DNA of 64,000 nucleotides from Entomortierella parvispora (Eukaryota; Mortierellomycota; Mortierellomycetes; Mortierellales; Mortierellaceae), in assembly GCA_963573315.1 (NCBI GenBank), contig OY752140.1, forward strand, positions 1,674,001 to 1,738,000, read 5' to 3'. A program made the translations under genes and the position numbers. The notes below the pieces were generated by a model, which was not told the origin of the DNA, made no database searches, and saw only the letters and a program-made list of their open reading frames with translations. This document shows positions 35,489-46,453 of this stretch, one piece after another; positions within the stretch are counted from its first letter, which is position 1; every line of letters begins with the position of its first letter.

Positions 35489-38400
35489 ATGAAAAAAACT
35501 ACGCTGATATCGCTTACTGTGGCGTTGACTCTCACCTCGGGTAGGCCTATAGACATTCTCGCCAGACTAATAGCGATGTCGATCGATTTAACCTCTGTCG
35601 AACATAGCTCCACCTTTAACTCTGCCATATCCCAATATCTCCTAACATAGCTATCTCGACCTATGCCGACACGTTTCCATCTGATGGCTGTAGAATTCTG
35701 AAGCAAGGGTCAAGTGTTTGCTCTTCAGTTCACTATCTAACAAACGTCAAGAGCGTCAAGAAGGCCGAAGCACGTATCCAGAGTATGGCAGTTGGCTCTG
35801 GATAGAATTCTGTTTTAATGGGCTGGATCATGTTCTTAATCTCGATGTTTCGATTTTTGTTATTTCAGGCTACTTCGAAAGAATCCCCTCGGCCCTCAGC
35901 TCGCTCCAGGCACCCTGCATTGCTGCTCTGCATGACGCTCTGTGCTTGATGGAGTTCCCGAGGTGTGTGGATGGCAATGAAGAGGTCGCTCCTGTCTGTT
36001 GGTCGGTCAGGTATCAAAAGGAGTTTATTATTTTTCGTTTGATCTTCTGAGGATAGAAAGGCACAATGTAACTCACGACTTTACCTTGGTTTGTCCTGTA
36101 GAGACTACGTCGCCAAAGAGTGCTATGAGCCCTTCAATCATTCACATTCCGATCCCATCTCGATCCATGACGACGATGGCGGCGAGGACATCACGTTTGC
36201 TCAGATCCGAGATAGTCTGTTTCCTTCGTCCATGGATTCTCGCTGGGCTGCTTCTGCCGACGTTCAAGAGCCAGATTGTGTCTCGTTTCAGAATCGCGAT
36301 CTTGGAGGCTCTCCCGGCGACAACGTCAGGATTGTAAATGATCTTTCAGAGGACAACGAGAACATGGATGATTACCACAGGCTGTTTGAACAGGATGTCG
36401 ATTCAGACGATATCATAGGTGGACTCTTTGAGTATCCAGAGGTGGATCCAACATTGATTGAGGTGACACTTAAGGCGAGGCACTTGAGCAGACGAGAGCG
36501 CACGGAGCATCATCACCATCATCAACAGAAGAAGCGTGACTTCAACCCTGTTTCTCCATCGGAAAAGGACCCGGCTACTGCTGTGAAGATTGTCGCTGAA
36601 CAGCTAGCCCCCATGGTAGCAGTTCGCGCTGATGGAGCAGGACAGTCAGTCTACACGCTCAATAACCACGAAGATGTTACTCCCGCAGAGGACATTCTTC
36701 ACGAATCACTGAGTCATTCAGAGACTACAAAGGCGGGTGAGTCGGCAGCAGACGGAGACCAGAAGGTGTTGGTGCAAGGAGGCATTGGCGCAGTAAGTCC
36801 AGAAACTGCATCCGAGTCTCTAGGCAAGGCCAACGCCGGCCATCCCGTGAACGCCAACGACACGGCATCGGCGGCCGAGGAAGGGGAGTCTCACCCTAAA
36901 AAGGGCACCGTTTTGTTGGCTGCTGTGCCTATCTTGCTCCTTATGGGTGCCATTGCCGGATTCACCGTCTATCGCAGGTACTATGAAAACAACTTTAACC
37001 AAGGTGGTCGCAATGATACCCGTGACGATCTCCCTGGTGATGGATACCATCGACGAGGTAAATATAAGAACTCTTTTACTTTATAGAACAACTACTCGAG
37101 TGTTGCTAAGCACTTTGTATGTACATTTTGGAAATAGATCTACCCCTTCGCAAAGGATCCCCGATCCACTTTGATCGTACATTCCTCAATACTATCCACT
37201 CTCCACCTCCAACTGCAACATACCTTCACGATCCAGAGAACAGCTCGAGTCGTCATCAGTCACCATCGTCCATCACCTCTGCGACCAATATGAAGCGGCC
37301 CCCTCCTTCTGCAGGATCCCTGGGAAAGACTCGATTCCAAGAGCTGAATAGGAGCTATGATTTTGGAGCTGGATTCCGTTCAATCAAGAACGCGTTAACA
37401 AGAAGCACCAACACGTCTCGCGATAGTGCGCTCGATCAAGCCTCCAACAGTGCGTCGAGTGGATCCATCAACAATGGCAAGGGCGTTAACTATGCATTTG
37501 GTGCTGGTGGCCACTCTTTGGCCAAGATTGGCAGTCATCCCGGTCTTAATGCCTTGGAGAGACAACAGCTACAGCAGCAATATGGAGCTGGTCCCAGTAG
37601 CGCTGGATCATCTGGATCTAGATTCCCAGATATGAACACGTTGACAATTCCAACGGAACAAACGATCGTCTGGTGTCAGTATTCGGCCAATGATGATGAT
37701 GAACACCAGGATGCAGCCACGGCAGCGGCCTCCAACCTGGCTCGAAAGTCCGCCTCAACAAATTCTTTGTCATTGCTGAGCGGTGGAAAGTACAGTCATC
37801 ATCATCAACAATCGTCTGGACACCAGCCCGACACTCCTACTGACAGCATCGGCGACTGTCTCTCGCCCGAGTCACCCTCTGTTACTCGAGAAGAGATGAT
37901 GAGACGTCGCAGTTTATTTGCAGAGGGATACGCTTTTGGCTCTGAAGCCTCGGTCGGTGATGATGCCAACTCAGGCTCGGACCTGCTCTTTGATGCTCGA
38001 GACAATTTTTATGACCTTGGAAATGAGAAAGCCCATGATGTTTCCCTGCGTGACGAGGAAATGGACATGTATCTCAATATGGAGAAAGAGGAGAGCCCCT
38101 ATACAGTTGACGATTACAACACCATGAACCCGAGTCCGTACGAGCCAAAGGTAGTGTATCGTCACACTGCTGCCCAGGGAGGTAACCAAAAGAGTGCCCG
38201 TTTGGATGAATATGACGAGAAAAAGGCAATGATGGAGGCAGAGCAAGTCGAACCTGAGGGCGAGGAGACACATGTCCTCGGATCTGCGTCGCCCGAATGG
38301 AGTGGCTCAAGTAAGGAGCAGTCGGATGATGCCCAGACAGAAACTGCTCCAAGTGAGTCTTTTGGAGTCGTCCAGACCGCTCTCGCGACCATCAATGGTC

Positions 38401-38579
38401 CCGGTGGATTGGAGATTGCTCATCCAAACACGGCCGAGGTTGTGGACCCTAACGAGTGGGAGGAGGAGCCACGTTCAGAATCAACCGCCGGTGCCCAGTC
38501 GTCGGGCACTCTGAATCAGGGTCAAGGCGGCAAAAAGAAGGGCTCCAAGAATAAGCCCAAGAAAGGCCGTAAACACTAA
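35489..38579 (+). CDS. Type I membrane protein with Frizzled-like cysteine-rich ectodomain and long disordered cytosolic tail
   Basis: Five exons: 35489-35540, 35651-35773, 35869-36010, 36102-37057, 37138-38579 (904 aa). Exon 1 gives a signal peptide (MKKTTLISLTVALTLTSA). Exons 2-4 encode eight closely spaced cysteines within about 110 residues, with the pattern C-x10-ALHDALC-x5-PRC-x10-VCWSVRDYVAKEC. This is the arrangement of a Frizzled/Mid1-type CRD. An acidic, His-rich ectodomain follows, then one TM at about 374-396 (GTVLLAAVPILLLMGAIAGF) with a basic stop-transfer. The ~500-residue cytosolic tail is Ser/Asp/Glu-rich and ends in a Lys/Gly cluster (KKKGSKNKPKKGRKH). Exon 2 (123 nt) is inferred: it restores phase on both sides and supplies two cysteines, but its upstream acceptor lacks an obvious branch site. 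Function unknown; architecture suggests a surface sensor. Confidence 0.75.
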
Positions 38580-38754
38580 GCTCTTCTTGTATCATCAATC
38601 ATTTCCGTAACCGTAGCTAGCTCTGCGTATAAAGAACAAAATAAAATCTCTTCGCCAATGACCCTTGGGTTTCAAAAATTCTGGCTATTCGTGTATACTG
38701 TACTTCCGCACTTCCTCTCTCTCAAAAGAACCTTCGAAAAAACATTTAACCTAT

Positions 38755-39305
38755 CCGCCGACCCGGTCGTTTTTTAGTAAGCTGCCGACCTGCAAACACC
38801 TTCCTTTTTGGATATCCTAACAGCCGACCTCGATTTCTCTAACCATCGACAGGTATCCGCCGACTTTTTGTCTGTCTTGTTCGCCGACCCTCTTTATCCA
38901 CTGACCATTCCCATGTCGTATCCGCCGACATTTACAACTGCTATCCACCGTCCCACCTTCCTATCAAAAGTCGATGGAATCAAGTCCAATCGTTACCAAA
39001 GTCTGTAGAAACGCGTATTATTTAAGCTGCAAGGTCTCCAGCGAAAATCAGCTGTTTTGAACGACAACTCCCATTGCCCTTTCTCACATCGTCCTCCCAC
39101 CACCTGCTTCGACTTGTTACATTGACTGTTCCAAAACAGCACCATCTGGTCAAAGGAGATGACAGCAATTGCGAAGTTGGCACAAAATATTTAGACGGTG
39201 GATAGCAGTTGTAAATGTCGGCGGATAGCAGTCGATGGTTAGAGAAATCGAGGTCGGCTGTTAGGATATCCAAAAAGGGAGGTGTCTGCAGGTCGGCGGA
39301 TAGAT
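38755..39305. mobile_element. Foldback/inverted-repeat element built from CCGCCGAC units
   Basis: The right arm (about 39190-39305) is the reverse complement of the left arm (about 38755-38955). The best-matching core of about 70 bp includes TTTTTGGATATCCTAACAGC and TCGATTTCTCTAACCATCGA. The left arm carries extra TATCCGCCGAC-type units, so the arms differ in length. At least nine GCCGAC copies occur (six left, three right). Both outer ends read CTATCCGCCGACC. No clear target duplication was found. The spacer holds dispersed repeat copy B. Mirror ORFs beginning MDILTADLDFSNHR on both strands are a by-product of the symmetry. Confidence 0.75.
38971..39063 (+). repeat. Dispersed repeat copy B (related to 30238-30331)
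   Basis: Sits in the spacer of the foldback element. Matches copy A in the same orientation over about 93 bp, suggesting that copy A is a relic of a related element whose arms have decayed. Confidence 0.7.
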
Positions 39306-39387
39306 CCTTCGATCGAAAGAAAAAAAGAAAGGCTGCAGTAGCTAGGAGACACGAAAAGAACGGCGTTGCGAGTCAAAAAAGAAAAGT

Positions 39388-39460
39388 GTTTGTACTCGGA
39401 CTTGAACCGAAGACCGTCTGTGTGTTAGACAGACGTGATAACCAACTACACCATACAAAC
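39388..39460 (-). tRNA. tRNA-Val (anticodon AAC)
   Basis: 73 nt, intronless. The acceptor GTTTGTA/TACAAAC pairs perfectly. The anticodon arm TCTGT-CTAACAC-ACAGA gives AAC. The T-arm TTCGG-TTCAAGT-CCGAG contains the B box. A T-rich Pol III stop follows on the minus strand (complement of 39375-39385). The 5' end (39460) lies 16 bp from the start of the LTR retrotransposon. Confidence 0.93.
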
Positions 39461-39476
39461 TTGCTCGATGAAATTC

Positions 39477-39888
39477 TGTCGTGCACCGACGCTCTTTTGA
39501 ACCCCGTCCAGACTTCATCACGTGACCAAGTCGCCCAAGTCGCGTCGCCGCACGTTTTTCCGCTCCTTTTCAGCAAAACCCCCGTTTTGCTGTTGCTTCA
39601 GAACCCGTCCAACCCTACTCAACCGTTAAGCGCATAATCCTCCGATCATGCGCACTTCTAACCTCACAATCGTAGTTCCCCTTCTTCCGTAGTCTCTTAT
39701 AAGTCTCCATAGTCTTCTCTTCTTCTTTCTTCAGTTAACAACTCCTTTCCAAGTAACACCATATCTTTCACACTTCAATAAACCCTTCATAACCAACACC
39801 CTTCCAAGTACTCTCTTCCTCTCTCGCGACCGAGCCTATCTGGATTGATAGGTAGGACCCTTGCTCAGTCGAGGCTTGTGGTGCTACA
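39477..39888 (+). repeat. 5' LTR
   Basis: 412 bp, TG...CA. Contains a TATAAG box (about 39698) and AATAAA (about 39776), which define a U3-R-U5 layout. Matches the 3' LTR with no difference seen. Confidence 0.95.
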
Positions 39889-39891
39889 AAG

Positions 39892-39905
39892 TGGTAGCAA
39901 AGGAG
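39892..39905 (+). promoter_or_regulatory. Putative primer-binding site
   Basis: Three bases after the 5' LTR the sequence reads TGGTAGC. This is complementary to a GCTACCA tRNA 3' end such as that of initiator tRNA-Met. Complementarity beyond seven bases is not evident, so the primer assignment is tentative. Confidence 0.45.
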
Positions 39906-39962
39906 TTGCGACTCACTTAGCTTGTGTCTGTGAATTCTACCCTCATTCCTATTGATAGAACA

Positions 39963-42161
39963 ATGGAAGGCATTGACACCCAATCCCTTGGTCAAGAAAA
40001 CTCTGGCCAACAAGAACTCCCAATTCCCTCAGAGGAGCAGTTGCTCATCCAGCAGCAGCAGATCCTGCAACAGCAAGCCGAGCTCTCTGCTCAAGCCGAA
40101 GCAATCGAGAGAATGCAGCGATCCCGTATCGGTACCCCGATTGGTTCCGGATACGCAACCCCTACCTTACTTCGCGGAGCAAGCGCAGCTCTGAACCAAA
40201 CGGAACAAGGCTCCGGTTTCCGCTTGCCTCCCAAGCCCACCCCCTTACGCTTTTTCCGGGAACCCAGCCCACCTCCTCCCCTTTGGCCGCGTAATGACCC
40301 TTCGTCCGTGCCAGTCGAGCGCGATCTCTTTCAGCACGCCCCAACCAGGGAACCCAAGCGCACCCTGCCCACTGATTTCCCGACCTTTAACGGAGTCAGT
40401 ACCCACCAGAGAGCCCGAGAATGGTTAGTCCTTGTTGAGATAGCCGCCGAAGCCAACAATCTCCCTGCCGACGCCTGGGTAAAGGCCGCGGTTTTGAAGC
40501 TTCGCGACACCGCTAGCACTTGGGGACTTAACACCATTACGAATTACAGAACCCGAGGTAAAGCCTTGACCTGGTCCGCGTTTCAAGAGGACTTCAAAGA
40601 CCAGTTCAGTTCCAGGGAAGTCGAGGACACCCTACGAAATGACTTGGACGTCGTTCATTGGGAGTCAGGCGACACTCCTAATACCTTCCTGCAACGATTC
40701 GAGTTTGCCGCCACCCCCCTAGCCGATCTTTTGTCTGAAGGTGAGAAGGTTCACACCTTCAAGAACCGTTCACCAAACTTCCTGCGCAATTTCTTGATCG
40801 AGCGCGAAGTCAAGACCTGGGTCAACGTCAGAAAGGCCTGCGAGATCAAGACTGATATGAACCTCCAACGTGGCCTAGTCTCTGCTTCTGCACAACACCG
40901 CAACAATCAAGCCAAACAAGCCCTGCAGAACCGCCATAACCAAGGCTTACGCCTGCAAGGTAACTTTGTGGGTAGCTCTAACCAGAGCTCTCCTCCTGTC
41001 GCACCCGCATCCCAGGGATGGAACCGTCGCCACAGCTCCACTCCTCCATACGCGCGTGTACAGCATTACGGACACCAGAATGGACGCCGTGAAAGTCGTC
41101 AAGAACAAGGTGGTCCTCAACCTATGGACGTCGATGTTGAGATGAACAACATAGTCTGTAACAACTGTAAGGGCAACCACATGGCGAAAGATTGTCCCGA
41201 ACCTCAAGTCTGTTACCGTTGCGGCGTCACCGGCCATTACCGCCGCGATTGTACCGTCCAGCCTAAAGGCCCCTCCAAAACCAAGCCCAAGGTTTCATTT
41301 AACATGACCATGGTCGATGCTGAAGAATTCGACCCTAAGGCATTCCCTTTGGTCATCATCCCCGTCGAGCTCCCTAACCTGCAGCTCGAGGCCCTTCTTG
41401 ATAACGGTGCCAACGTTAACGCCGTCTCTTACGAAGCCCTCAAGAATATCAAGAAAACTACTCCAAGTTCAGTCGAATACGAGGAGGTTCTCCGCCAGCC
41501 CGTACCGATCACACTGGCTCACGGAGAGGAGGATAGCTGTCAGACAGTTGGTCAGGCAGTTATCCGATTGTCCATCGGAGGCTATGCTCATGCGCTCCGA
41601 GTTACCGTCGTCAAAGGTCTGGCCCGAGACCTTTTCCTGGGCATCCCGTGGATGGCCCGCCACAAACCCCATATGGACTGGGAAACCTACGCCTTATCTT
41701 GGACCGTAGGTCAGAAATTCTTCCGTGTGTTGGCCAAGTCAAGACCATCACCACAACTGTTATCCGACTTAGACGAAGCCGAAATCGCCTCCATGCAAGT
41801 AGACGCACCCCGCTTTCTGCGACACCTACAGTCCCTGGATGCTGTGGACTCTGGTGTCATCTTTATCAAGCAATTATCAACATCTGGTAAGTCTGACTCA
41901 TTAGGGACAGTAGATCCTGAAGATGAGGATGACCTTCACAAAGAAGTCACCCCGAAGAGTGGAGATCTGACTGTCGATCAGAAATCTACTTTAGATAACT
42001 TAGTAGAGGGTTATCGCTCGGATGTCTTTGCACCCCTGACCGAGATGCCGCCCCCACGTCCTGGATACGACCACGAGATTCCGACCGGAGATGCACGCCC
42101 ATCGCCAAGAAGATTTACAAGATGTCGCCGCTCGAGCTCCGTTCACTCAAGGACCAGTTAG
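39963..42161 (+). CDS. Retrotransposon Gag plus aspartic protease
   Basis: 732-aa reading frame from the first in-frame ATG. The N-terminus is Gln-rich coil. A retrotransposon gag (capsid) domain occupies about residues 135-310 ([49 protein letters not shown]). It is followed by two CCHC zinc knuckles ([13 protein letters not shown] and [14 protein letters not shown]) and a retropepsin-like domain with [15 protein letters not shown] and FLGIPWM. The active-site triplet reads Asp-Asn-Gly rather than the usual Asp-Ser/Thr-Gly. The frame ends in the protease-RT linker, just inside the start of the downstream pol frame. The encoded product acts in cytoplasmic virus-like particles. Confidence 0.9.
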   Translation: MEGIDTQSLGQENSGQQELPIPSEEQLLIQQQQILQQQAELSAQAEAIERMQRSRIGTPIGSGYATPTLLRGASAALNQTEQGSGFRLPPKPTPLRFFREPSPPPPLWPRNDPSSVPVERDLFQHAPTREPKRTLPTDFPTFNGVSTHQRAREWLVLVEIAAEANNLPADAWVKAAVLKLRDTASTWGLNTITNYRTRGKALTWSAFQEDFKDQFSSREVEDTLRNDLDVVHWESGDTPNTFLQRFEFAATPLADLLSEGEKVHTFKNRSPNFLRNFLIEREVKTWVNVRKACEIKTDMNLQRGLVSASAQHRNNQAKQALQNRHNQGLRLQGNFVGSSNQSSPPVAPASQGWNRRHSSTPPYARVQHYGHQNGRRESRQEQGGPQPMDVDVEMNNIVCNNCKGNHMAKDCPEPQVCYRCGVTGHYRRDCTVQPKGPSKTKPKVSFNMTMVDAEEFDPKAFPLVIIPVELPNLQLEALLDNGANVNAVSYEALKNIKKTTPSSVEYEEVLRQPVPITLAHGEEDSCQTVGQAVIRLSIGGYAHALRVTVVKGLARDLFLGIPWMARHKPHMDWETYALSWTVGQKFFRVLAKSRPSPQLLSDLDEAEIASMQVDAPRFLRHLQSLDAVDSGVIFIKQLSTSGKSDSLGTVDPEDEDDLHKEVTPKSGDLTVDQKSTLDNLVEGYRSDVFAPLTEMPPPRPGYDHEIPTGDARPSPRRFTRCRRSSSVHSRTS

Positions 42162-44944
42162 ACGAACTGCTCCGCCTGGGTTACATCCAGCCCTCAACCT
42201 CGTCCTGGGCATCTCCAGTGCTGTTTGTACGCAAGAAAGATGGTAGTCTCCGCCTTTGTGTGGACTACCGAGGATTGAACGCACTCACTCAGAAGAACAA
42301 GTACCCTACACCCCTGATTCAAGAGTTCTTCGACCGCTTCCGTGATATGTGCGTGTTCTCAAAGCTCGATTTGGTACAAGGTTTTTACCAATTGCGCATC
42401 GCCGATGCCGATATCCCCAAGACCGCCTTTTCAACAAGATACGGACACTTTGAGTTCAAGGTGATGCCGTTCGGTCTTACGAATGCACCTGCATCGTTCC
42501 AATCCCTCATGAACCATGTCTTCGATCCACTTCTGGACAAGAACGTTGTCGTTTATCTCGACGACATCTTGGTCTTCTCTAAGACATTCGAAGAGCATTT
42601 GGTCCATCTCAAGCAAGTTTTTGACACACTTCGGAAACACAAGTTGCATGTTAAACTCAGCAAGTGTGAATTTGCCGTGCCGAGTACCACGTTCGTTGGG
42701 AAGTTGATAACCAGCGAAGGTATTAAGGTCGATCCCGCCAAGATTGAGGCAGTACTCAAATGGCCCATTCCCAAGTCTGTTCGAAATGTCCGCGAGTTCA
42801 CTGGCTTCATGAACTATCACCGCAGTCAACTTGATCATTTTGCCGATTACTCCGCTCCGCTCTTCGACCTTTTGCGTGAACGTCCGGGGGAGGGAAAGGC
42901 TAAGAACCGTCTCGTTCGTGTTTGGGGTCCTGCCGAGCAAGTCGCTTTTGATAAGTCGAAGTCAGAATTGACATCTGCCCCGGCTACCTCTGCCGGAGAC
43001 CCTGATCATCCTTATTTTATGGAAACAGATTCGTCCGGAAAGTCTACAGCTGGCGAGCTCTTTCAGATCATCGACGGTCGCCGTCGCACTGTTGCTTTCG
43101 AGTCAAGACGCCTGAAGCCCGCCGAGGAGAAGTACCCAGTCCATGAACAAGAACTTCTTGCGATCGTTCACGCCTGTCGAGCTTGGAGGTCGTATATCCT
43201 TGGTGCCCCTGAAAACATCGTCTACACAGACCATGCAAGTCTCCGTTTTCTTTTCACTCAGGCGAATCTCAGTCCTCGAATGACTAGATGGGTTGAATTT
43301 TTGGCCCCTTTTAATCTTTCGATTCGATACAAGCCCGGCAGTACCAACATCGCAGCCGACGCTTTGTCCCGCGTCGAATTCAACAACACTCAAGTCTCTA
43401 CTCGTCGTCTTGATGCATGGGATTGGCCTTTGCTCGTCCCTGGCTACCGCGCTGATGGTACGTTTCCGCCCGGTACCGACACTTCTGTCAAGGCAATTGT
43501 TCGCAAGGAGTCCGCCTCTTTTGCCGACAACAATGATGAGATCCTTTACCTAGTCGATGGTGAACCTGTTCCCTTTGTTCCTTTCGTGGAGAGGGCCGAC
43601 AGGCTTGCAGAACTGCACGCGGATCTTGGTCATTTAGGCGAAGCTGGAACCTATAATCTGGCTAAGTCCCGCTTTTGGTGGCCCACCCTCCGGACCGACA
43701 TTAAGACTATCGTTCGTGAATGCCAGGCCTGCCAGCTCGTGAAGGGAGGATCGAACCGTTCGGTCGCTCCTCTTCACCCTTTGACCCCTGCTCGTCCCTT
43801 CGAGAGGTGGGGTATCGATTTCATCGGTCGAATGCCTTTAACCAAGCGCGGTAATCGATGGATCATCACCGCGATCGATTACGCTACCAATTGGCCCATT
43901 GCAAAAGCCCTGCCCGAGGCTACCGCAGAGGCCGTCGCCACGTTCCTTTACGAGGAGGTCTTCCTTCAGTTTGGTTGTCCCTCCGAGATTGTCAGTGACC
44001 GAGGTGCCAATTTCATGTCTGCAGTTCTTCAGCGCTATCTGGAGAAGCTGCACATTAAACACAAGGCCACTTCTGCCTACCACCCTCGCACCAACGGCAA
44101 GTGTGAGAGGCTGAACGGCATGATTGGCCACATGTTGACAAAGTACGTCGGAACGCACAAGCACAGCTGGGACCAATACCTTCATCAATCCCTGTTCGCC
44201 TGTCGTGTGCATATTGCCCAGCGTACCAAGGTCAGTCCGTTCAAACTAGTCTATGGTATCGAGCCTCGTCTGCCTCAAGATCCAGTCCGTCCGTTCCTTT
44301 TTGACTTCCAAGATACAGAGGATGTTCAAGAATATCGCAAGAAGACTTTCCGCGAAATAGATGAACTTCGTGAGAAGCACCTTCAGTCTCAGCAAGCTGC
44401 CGCCGATCTTATGGTGGAGCGCCATGATGAGACTCATGTCGTGGAGGACGACAAATTCAAGGTTGGAGACTTTGTTCTCGTCCGGAATTTTGGCCGCAAG
44501 AAGCTTGAACCACAGTGGTATGGGCCTTTGCAAGTTGTTCGTGCTACGCCCTTGTCCACTTATCAGCTCAAATGGGGTGATGATGAACTTAAGTTGGACC
44601 TGGTTCATCAGGATCGTTTGAAGATCGCCCATGGACCTGATGATGAATCTAAGCGAAAGGTTTGGTTCGCGAAGACTCGTCACACCGAGGAAGATCAACA
44701 CGACAACAGCCACGACTCTCTGCCCATGGAATTGGATGCCGAGGATCGCCGCGTTGCTGATTATCGCGCACAGCAAGTGGCTCAAGAGAAGTATGAGTCC
44801 CGTCGGGCTCATTTGCCTGAACCTGCTCCGTTGATTTTGGACTCTGCCGAGGACACTCGTCGTCGCTACCAGCAAGAATTGGCTAAGAGCGGGTTGCTTG
44901 CGCTCCCCGCCGGTCGAGTCCCCCAAGGCCGCCGTCGTCGGTAG
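42122..44944 (+). CDS. Retrotransposon Pol: reverse transcriptase, RNase H, integrase
   Basis: 940 aa from ATG 42122, in the -1 frame relative to gag-protease; the frame is already open and family-like at 42107. RT runs through about residue 230 ([33 protein letters not shown], catalytic VVYLDDIL). RNase H follows ([40 protein letters not shown]). Integrase then shows an HHCC zinc site (HADLGH ... CQAC), the D,D-35-E core ([30 protein letters not shown]) and a GPY/F-type module ([10 protein letters not shown]). No chromodomain follows; the C-terminus is a charged tail ending [10 protein letters not shown]. Translation probably needs a -1 frameshift from the upstream ORF. Confidence 0.92.
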   Translation: MSPLELRSLKDQLDELLRLGYIQPSTSSWASPVLFVRKKDGSLRLCVDYRGLNALTQKNKYPTPLIQEFFDRFRDMCVFSKLDLVQGFYQLRIADADIPKTAFSTRYGHFEFKVMPFGLTNAPASFQSLMNHVFDPLLDKNVVVYLDDILVFSKTFEEHLVHLKQVFDTLRKHKLHVKLSKCEFAVPSTTFVGKLITSEGIKVDPAKIEAVLKWPIPKSVRNVREFTGFMNYHRSQLDHFADYSAPLFDLLRERPGEGKAKNRLVRVWGPAEQVAFDKSKSELTSAPATSAGDPDHPYFMETDSSGKSTAGELFQIIDGRRRTVAFESRRLKPAEEKYPVHEQELLAIVHACRAWRSYILGAPENIVYTDHASLRFLFTQANLSPRMTRWVEFLAPFNLSIRYKPGSTNIAADALSRVEFNNTQVSTRRLDAWDWPLLVPGYRADGTFPPGTDTSVKAIVRKESASFADNNDEILYLVDGEPVPFVPFVERADRLAELHADLGHLGEAGTYNLAKSRFWWPTLRTDIKTIVRECQACQLVKGGSNRSVAPLHPLTPARPFERWGIDFIGRMPLTKRGNRWIITAIDYATNWPIAKALPEATAEAVATFLYEEVFLQFGCPSEIVSDRGANFMSAVLQRYLEKLHIKHKATSAYHPRTNGKCERLNGMIGHMLTKYVGTHKHSWDQYLHQSLFACRVHIAQRTKVSPFKLVYGIEPRLPQDPVRPFLFDFQDTEDVQEYRKKTFREIDELREKHLQSQQAAADLMVERHDETHVVEDDKFKVGDFVLVRNFGRKKLEPQWYGPLQVVRATPLSTYQLKWGDDELKLDLVHQDRLKIAHGPDDESKRKVWFAKTRHTEEDQHDNSHDSLPMELDAEDRRVADYRAQQVAQEKYESRRAHLPEPAPLILDSAEDTRRRYQQELAKSGLLALPAGRVPQGRRRR

Positions 44945-44955
44945 GCTTTACCCTT

Positions 44956-44965
44956 GTTTGGGGAG
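44956..44965 (+). promoter_or_regulatory. Putative polypurine tract
   Basis: A short G-rich run (GTTTGGGGAG) directly abuts the 3' LTR, as expected for the plus-strand primer. It is short and broken by T residues. Confidence 0.5.
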
Positions 44966-45377
44966 TGTCGTGCACCGACGCTCTTTTGAACCCCGTCCAG
45001 ACTTCATCACGTGACCAAGTCGCCCAAGTCGCGTCGCCGCACGTTTTTCCGCTCCTTTTCAGCAAAACCCCCGTTTTGCTGTTGCTTCAGAACCCGTCCA
45101 ACCCTACTCAACCGTTAAGCGCATAATCCTCCGATCATGCGCACTTCTAACCTCACAATCGTAGTTCCCCTTCTTCCGTAGTCTCTTATAAGTCTCCATA
45201 GTCTTCTCTTCTTCTTTCTTCAGTTAACAACTCCTTTCCAAGTAACACCATATCTTTCACACTTCAATAAACCCTTCATAACCAACACCCTTCCAAGTAC
45301 TCTCTTCCTCTCTCGCGACCGAGCCTATCTGGATTGATAGGTAGGACCCTTGCTCAGTCGAGGCTTGTGGTGCTACA
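44966..45377 (+). repeat. 3' LTR
   Basis: 412 bp, same sequence as the 5' LTR by eye, followed by the ATTC target duplication. Confidence 0.95.
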
Positions 45378-45381
45378 ATTC

Positions 45382-45848
45382 TGTCGTAAATCCGACCACT
45401 TTTAACTCCCGCAGTCGAGCGCCACCAACCTTCTCCGCCCGGACCCGTCGCGCTCTAGGCCCGGAGGCCCATGGCGTCTACTTTCATGCAGACGCTGACA
45501 GCTATTGGGAGCCTGTCAGCGGTCTTGTCAGCGGATACGTCAGCAGTTCATCAGACCCGCTGACAACCGACGACTCAGACTATGAGTTGGTAGATTTGTA
45601 GATTTAGCAGATAGCCTCTATAAGTAGACCTGGTCCGCAAGGATGGATCGGCATCTTCTGATGCCGATATCTTTCCCTCCTTGCTTGACAGGTAACTCTT
45701 CCGTAGCACTATTTGATATAACTCAATACAGATCTTCTGATGCCGATATCTTTCCCTCCTTGCTTGACAGAATACGTCGATTCTCCTGAAGATCCAAGCA
45801 CTCTTGTAAATACAGCCGTACATAACAAAGCAGCGCGTTTATACGACA
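45382..45848 (+). repeat. Solo LTR 1 (different family from the intact element)
   Basis: 467 bp beginning TGTCGTAAATCC and ending TATACGACA. Flanked by ATTC on both sides (45378-45381 and 45849-45852). Contains a TATAAGT box (about 45619) and a 38-bp internal direct duplication starting ATCTTCTGATGCCG. There are no internal retrotransposon genes, so it is read as a solo LTR left by LTR-LTR recombination. Without the intact element it would lie 16 bp upstream of tRNA-Val. Confidence 0.82.
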
Positions 45849-45970
45849 ATTCATCATACACAATAACTATTATAAACAGAATATCTATATCAGTCACGTG
45901 ACAAATAACGTGACTGTGACGTTGAGTCGATAGAGTGAGCTACCCAAATTGAAAATTATATTTTACATTT

Positions 45971-46437
45971 TGTCGTATAAACGCGCTGCTTTGTTATGTA
46001 CGGCTGTATTTACAAGAGTGCTTGGATCTTCAGGAGAATCGACGTATTCTGTCAAGCAAGGAGGGAAAGATATCGGCATCAGAAGATCTGTATTGAGTTA
46101 TATCAAATAGTGCTACGGAAGAGTTACCTGTCAAGCAAGGAGGGAAAGATATCGGCATCAGAAGATGCCGATCCATCCTTGCGGACCAGGTCTACTTATA
46201 GAGGCTATCTGCTAAATCTACAAATCTACCAACTCATAGTCTGAGTCGTCGGTTGTCAGCGGGTCTGATGAACTGCTGACGTATCCGCTGACAAGACCGC
46301 TGACAGGCTCCCAATAGCTGTCAGCGTCTGCATGAAAGTAGACGCCATGGGCCTCCGGGCCTAGAGCGCGACGGGTCCGGGCGGAGAAGGTTGGTGGCGC
46401 TCGACTGCGGGGGTTAAAAGTGGTCGGATTTACGACA
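45971..46437 (-). repeat. Solo LTR 2, inverted copy of solo LTR 1
   Basis: Reverse complement of solo LTR 1 over its whole 467 bp, with one difference seen (CTCCC versus CCCCC near the TG end). It has its own flanking duplication ATTT (45967-45970 and 46438-46441), distinct from the ATTC at copy 1, so the pair is two insertions and not one palindromic transposon. Its TG end is 16 bp from tRNA-Gly. Confidence 0.82.
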
Positions 46438-46453
46438 ATTTCAAGATGTCGAA

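Larger units (their letters stand above)
39477..45377 (+). mobile_element. Full-length Ty3/gypsy LTR retrotransposon (5901 bp)
   Basis: Two 412-bp LTRs (39477-39888 and 44966-45377) appear identical throughout, start TGTCGTGCACC and end GTGCTACA. The element is flanked by ATTC direct repeats (39473-39476 and 45378-45381; AATTC if the shared A is counted). Internal order is gag, zinc knuckles, protease, RT, RNase H, integrase, i.e. the Ty3/gypsy order. Identical LTRs imply a recent insertion. It inserted 16 bp upstream of tRNA-Val, the distance favoured by yeast Ty3 at Pol III start sites. Confidence 0.96.

Noticed and set aside
38808-39273. ORFs on both strands beginning MDILTADLDFSNHR
   Set aside because: Produced by the inverted arms of the foldback element.
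45575-46244. Pair of identical 82-codon ORFs on opposite strands
   Set aside because: They are mirror translations of the two inverted solo LTRs, with the internal 38-bp duplication; no protein family resemblance.
45382-46437. Single large TIR DNA transposon or palindromic element
   Set aside because: Outer flanks do not form a target duplication, whereas each arm has its own (ATTC and ATTT) and its own TG...CA ends.
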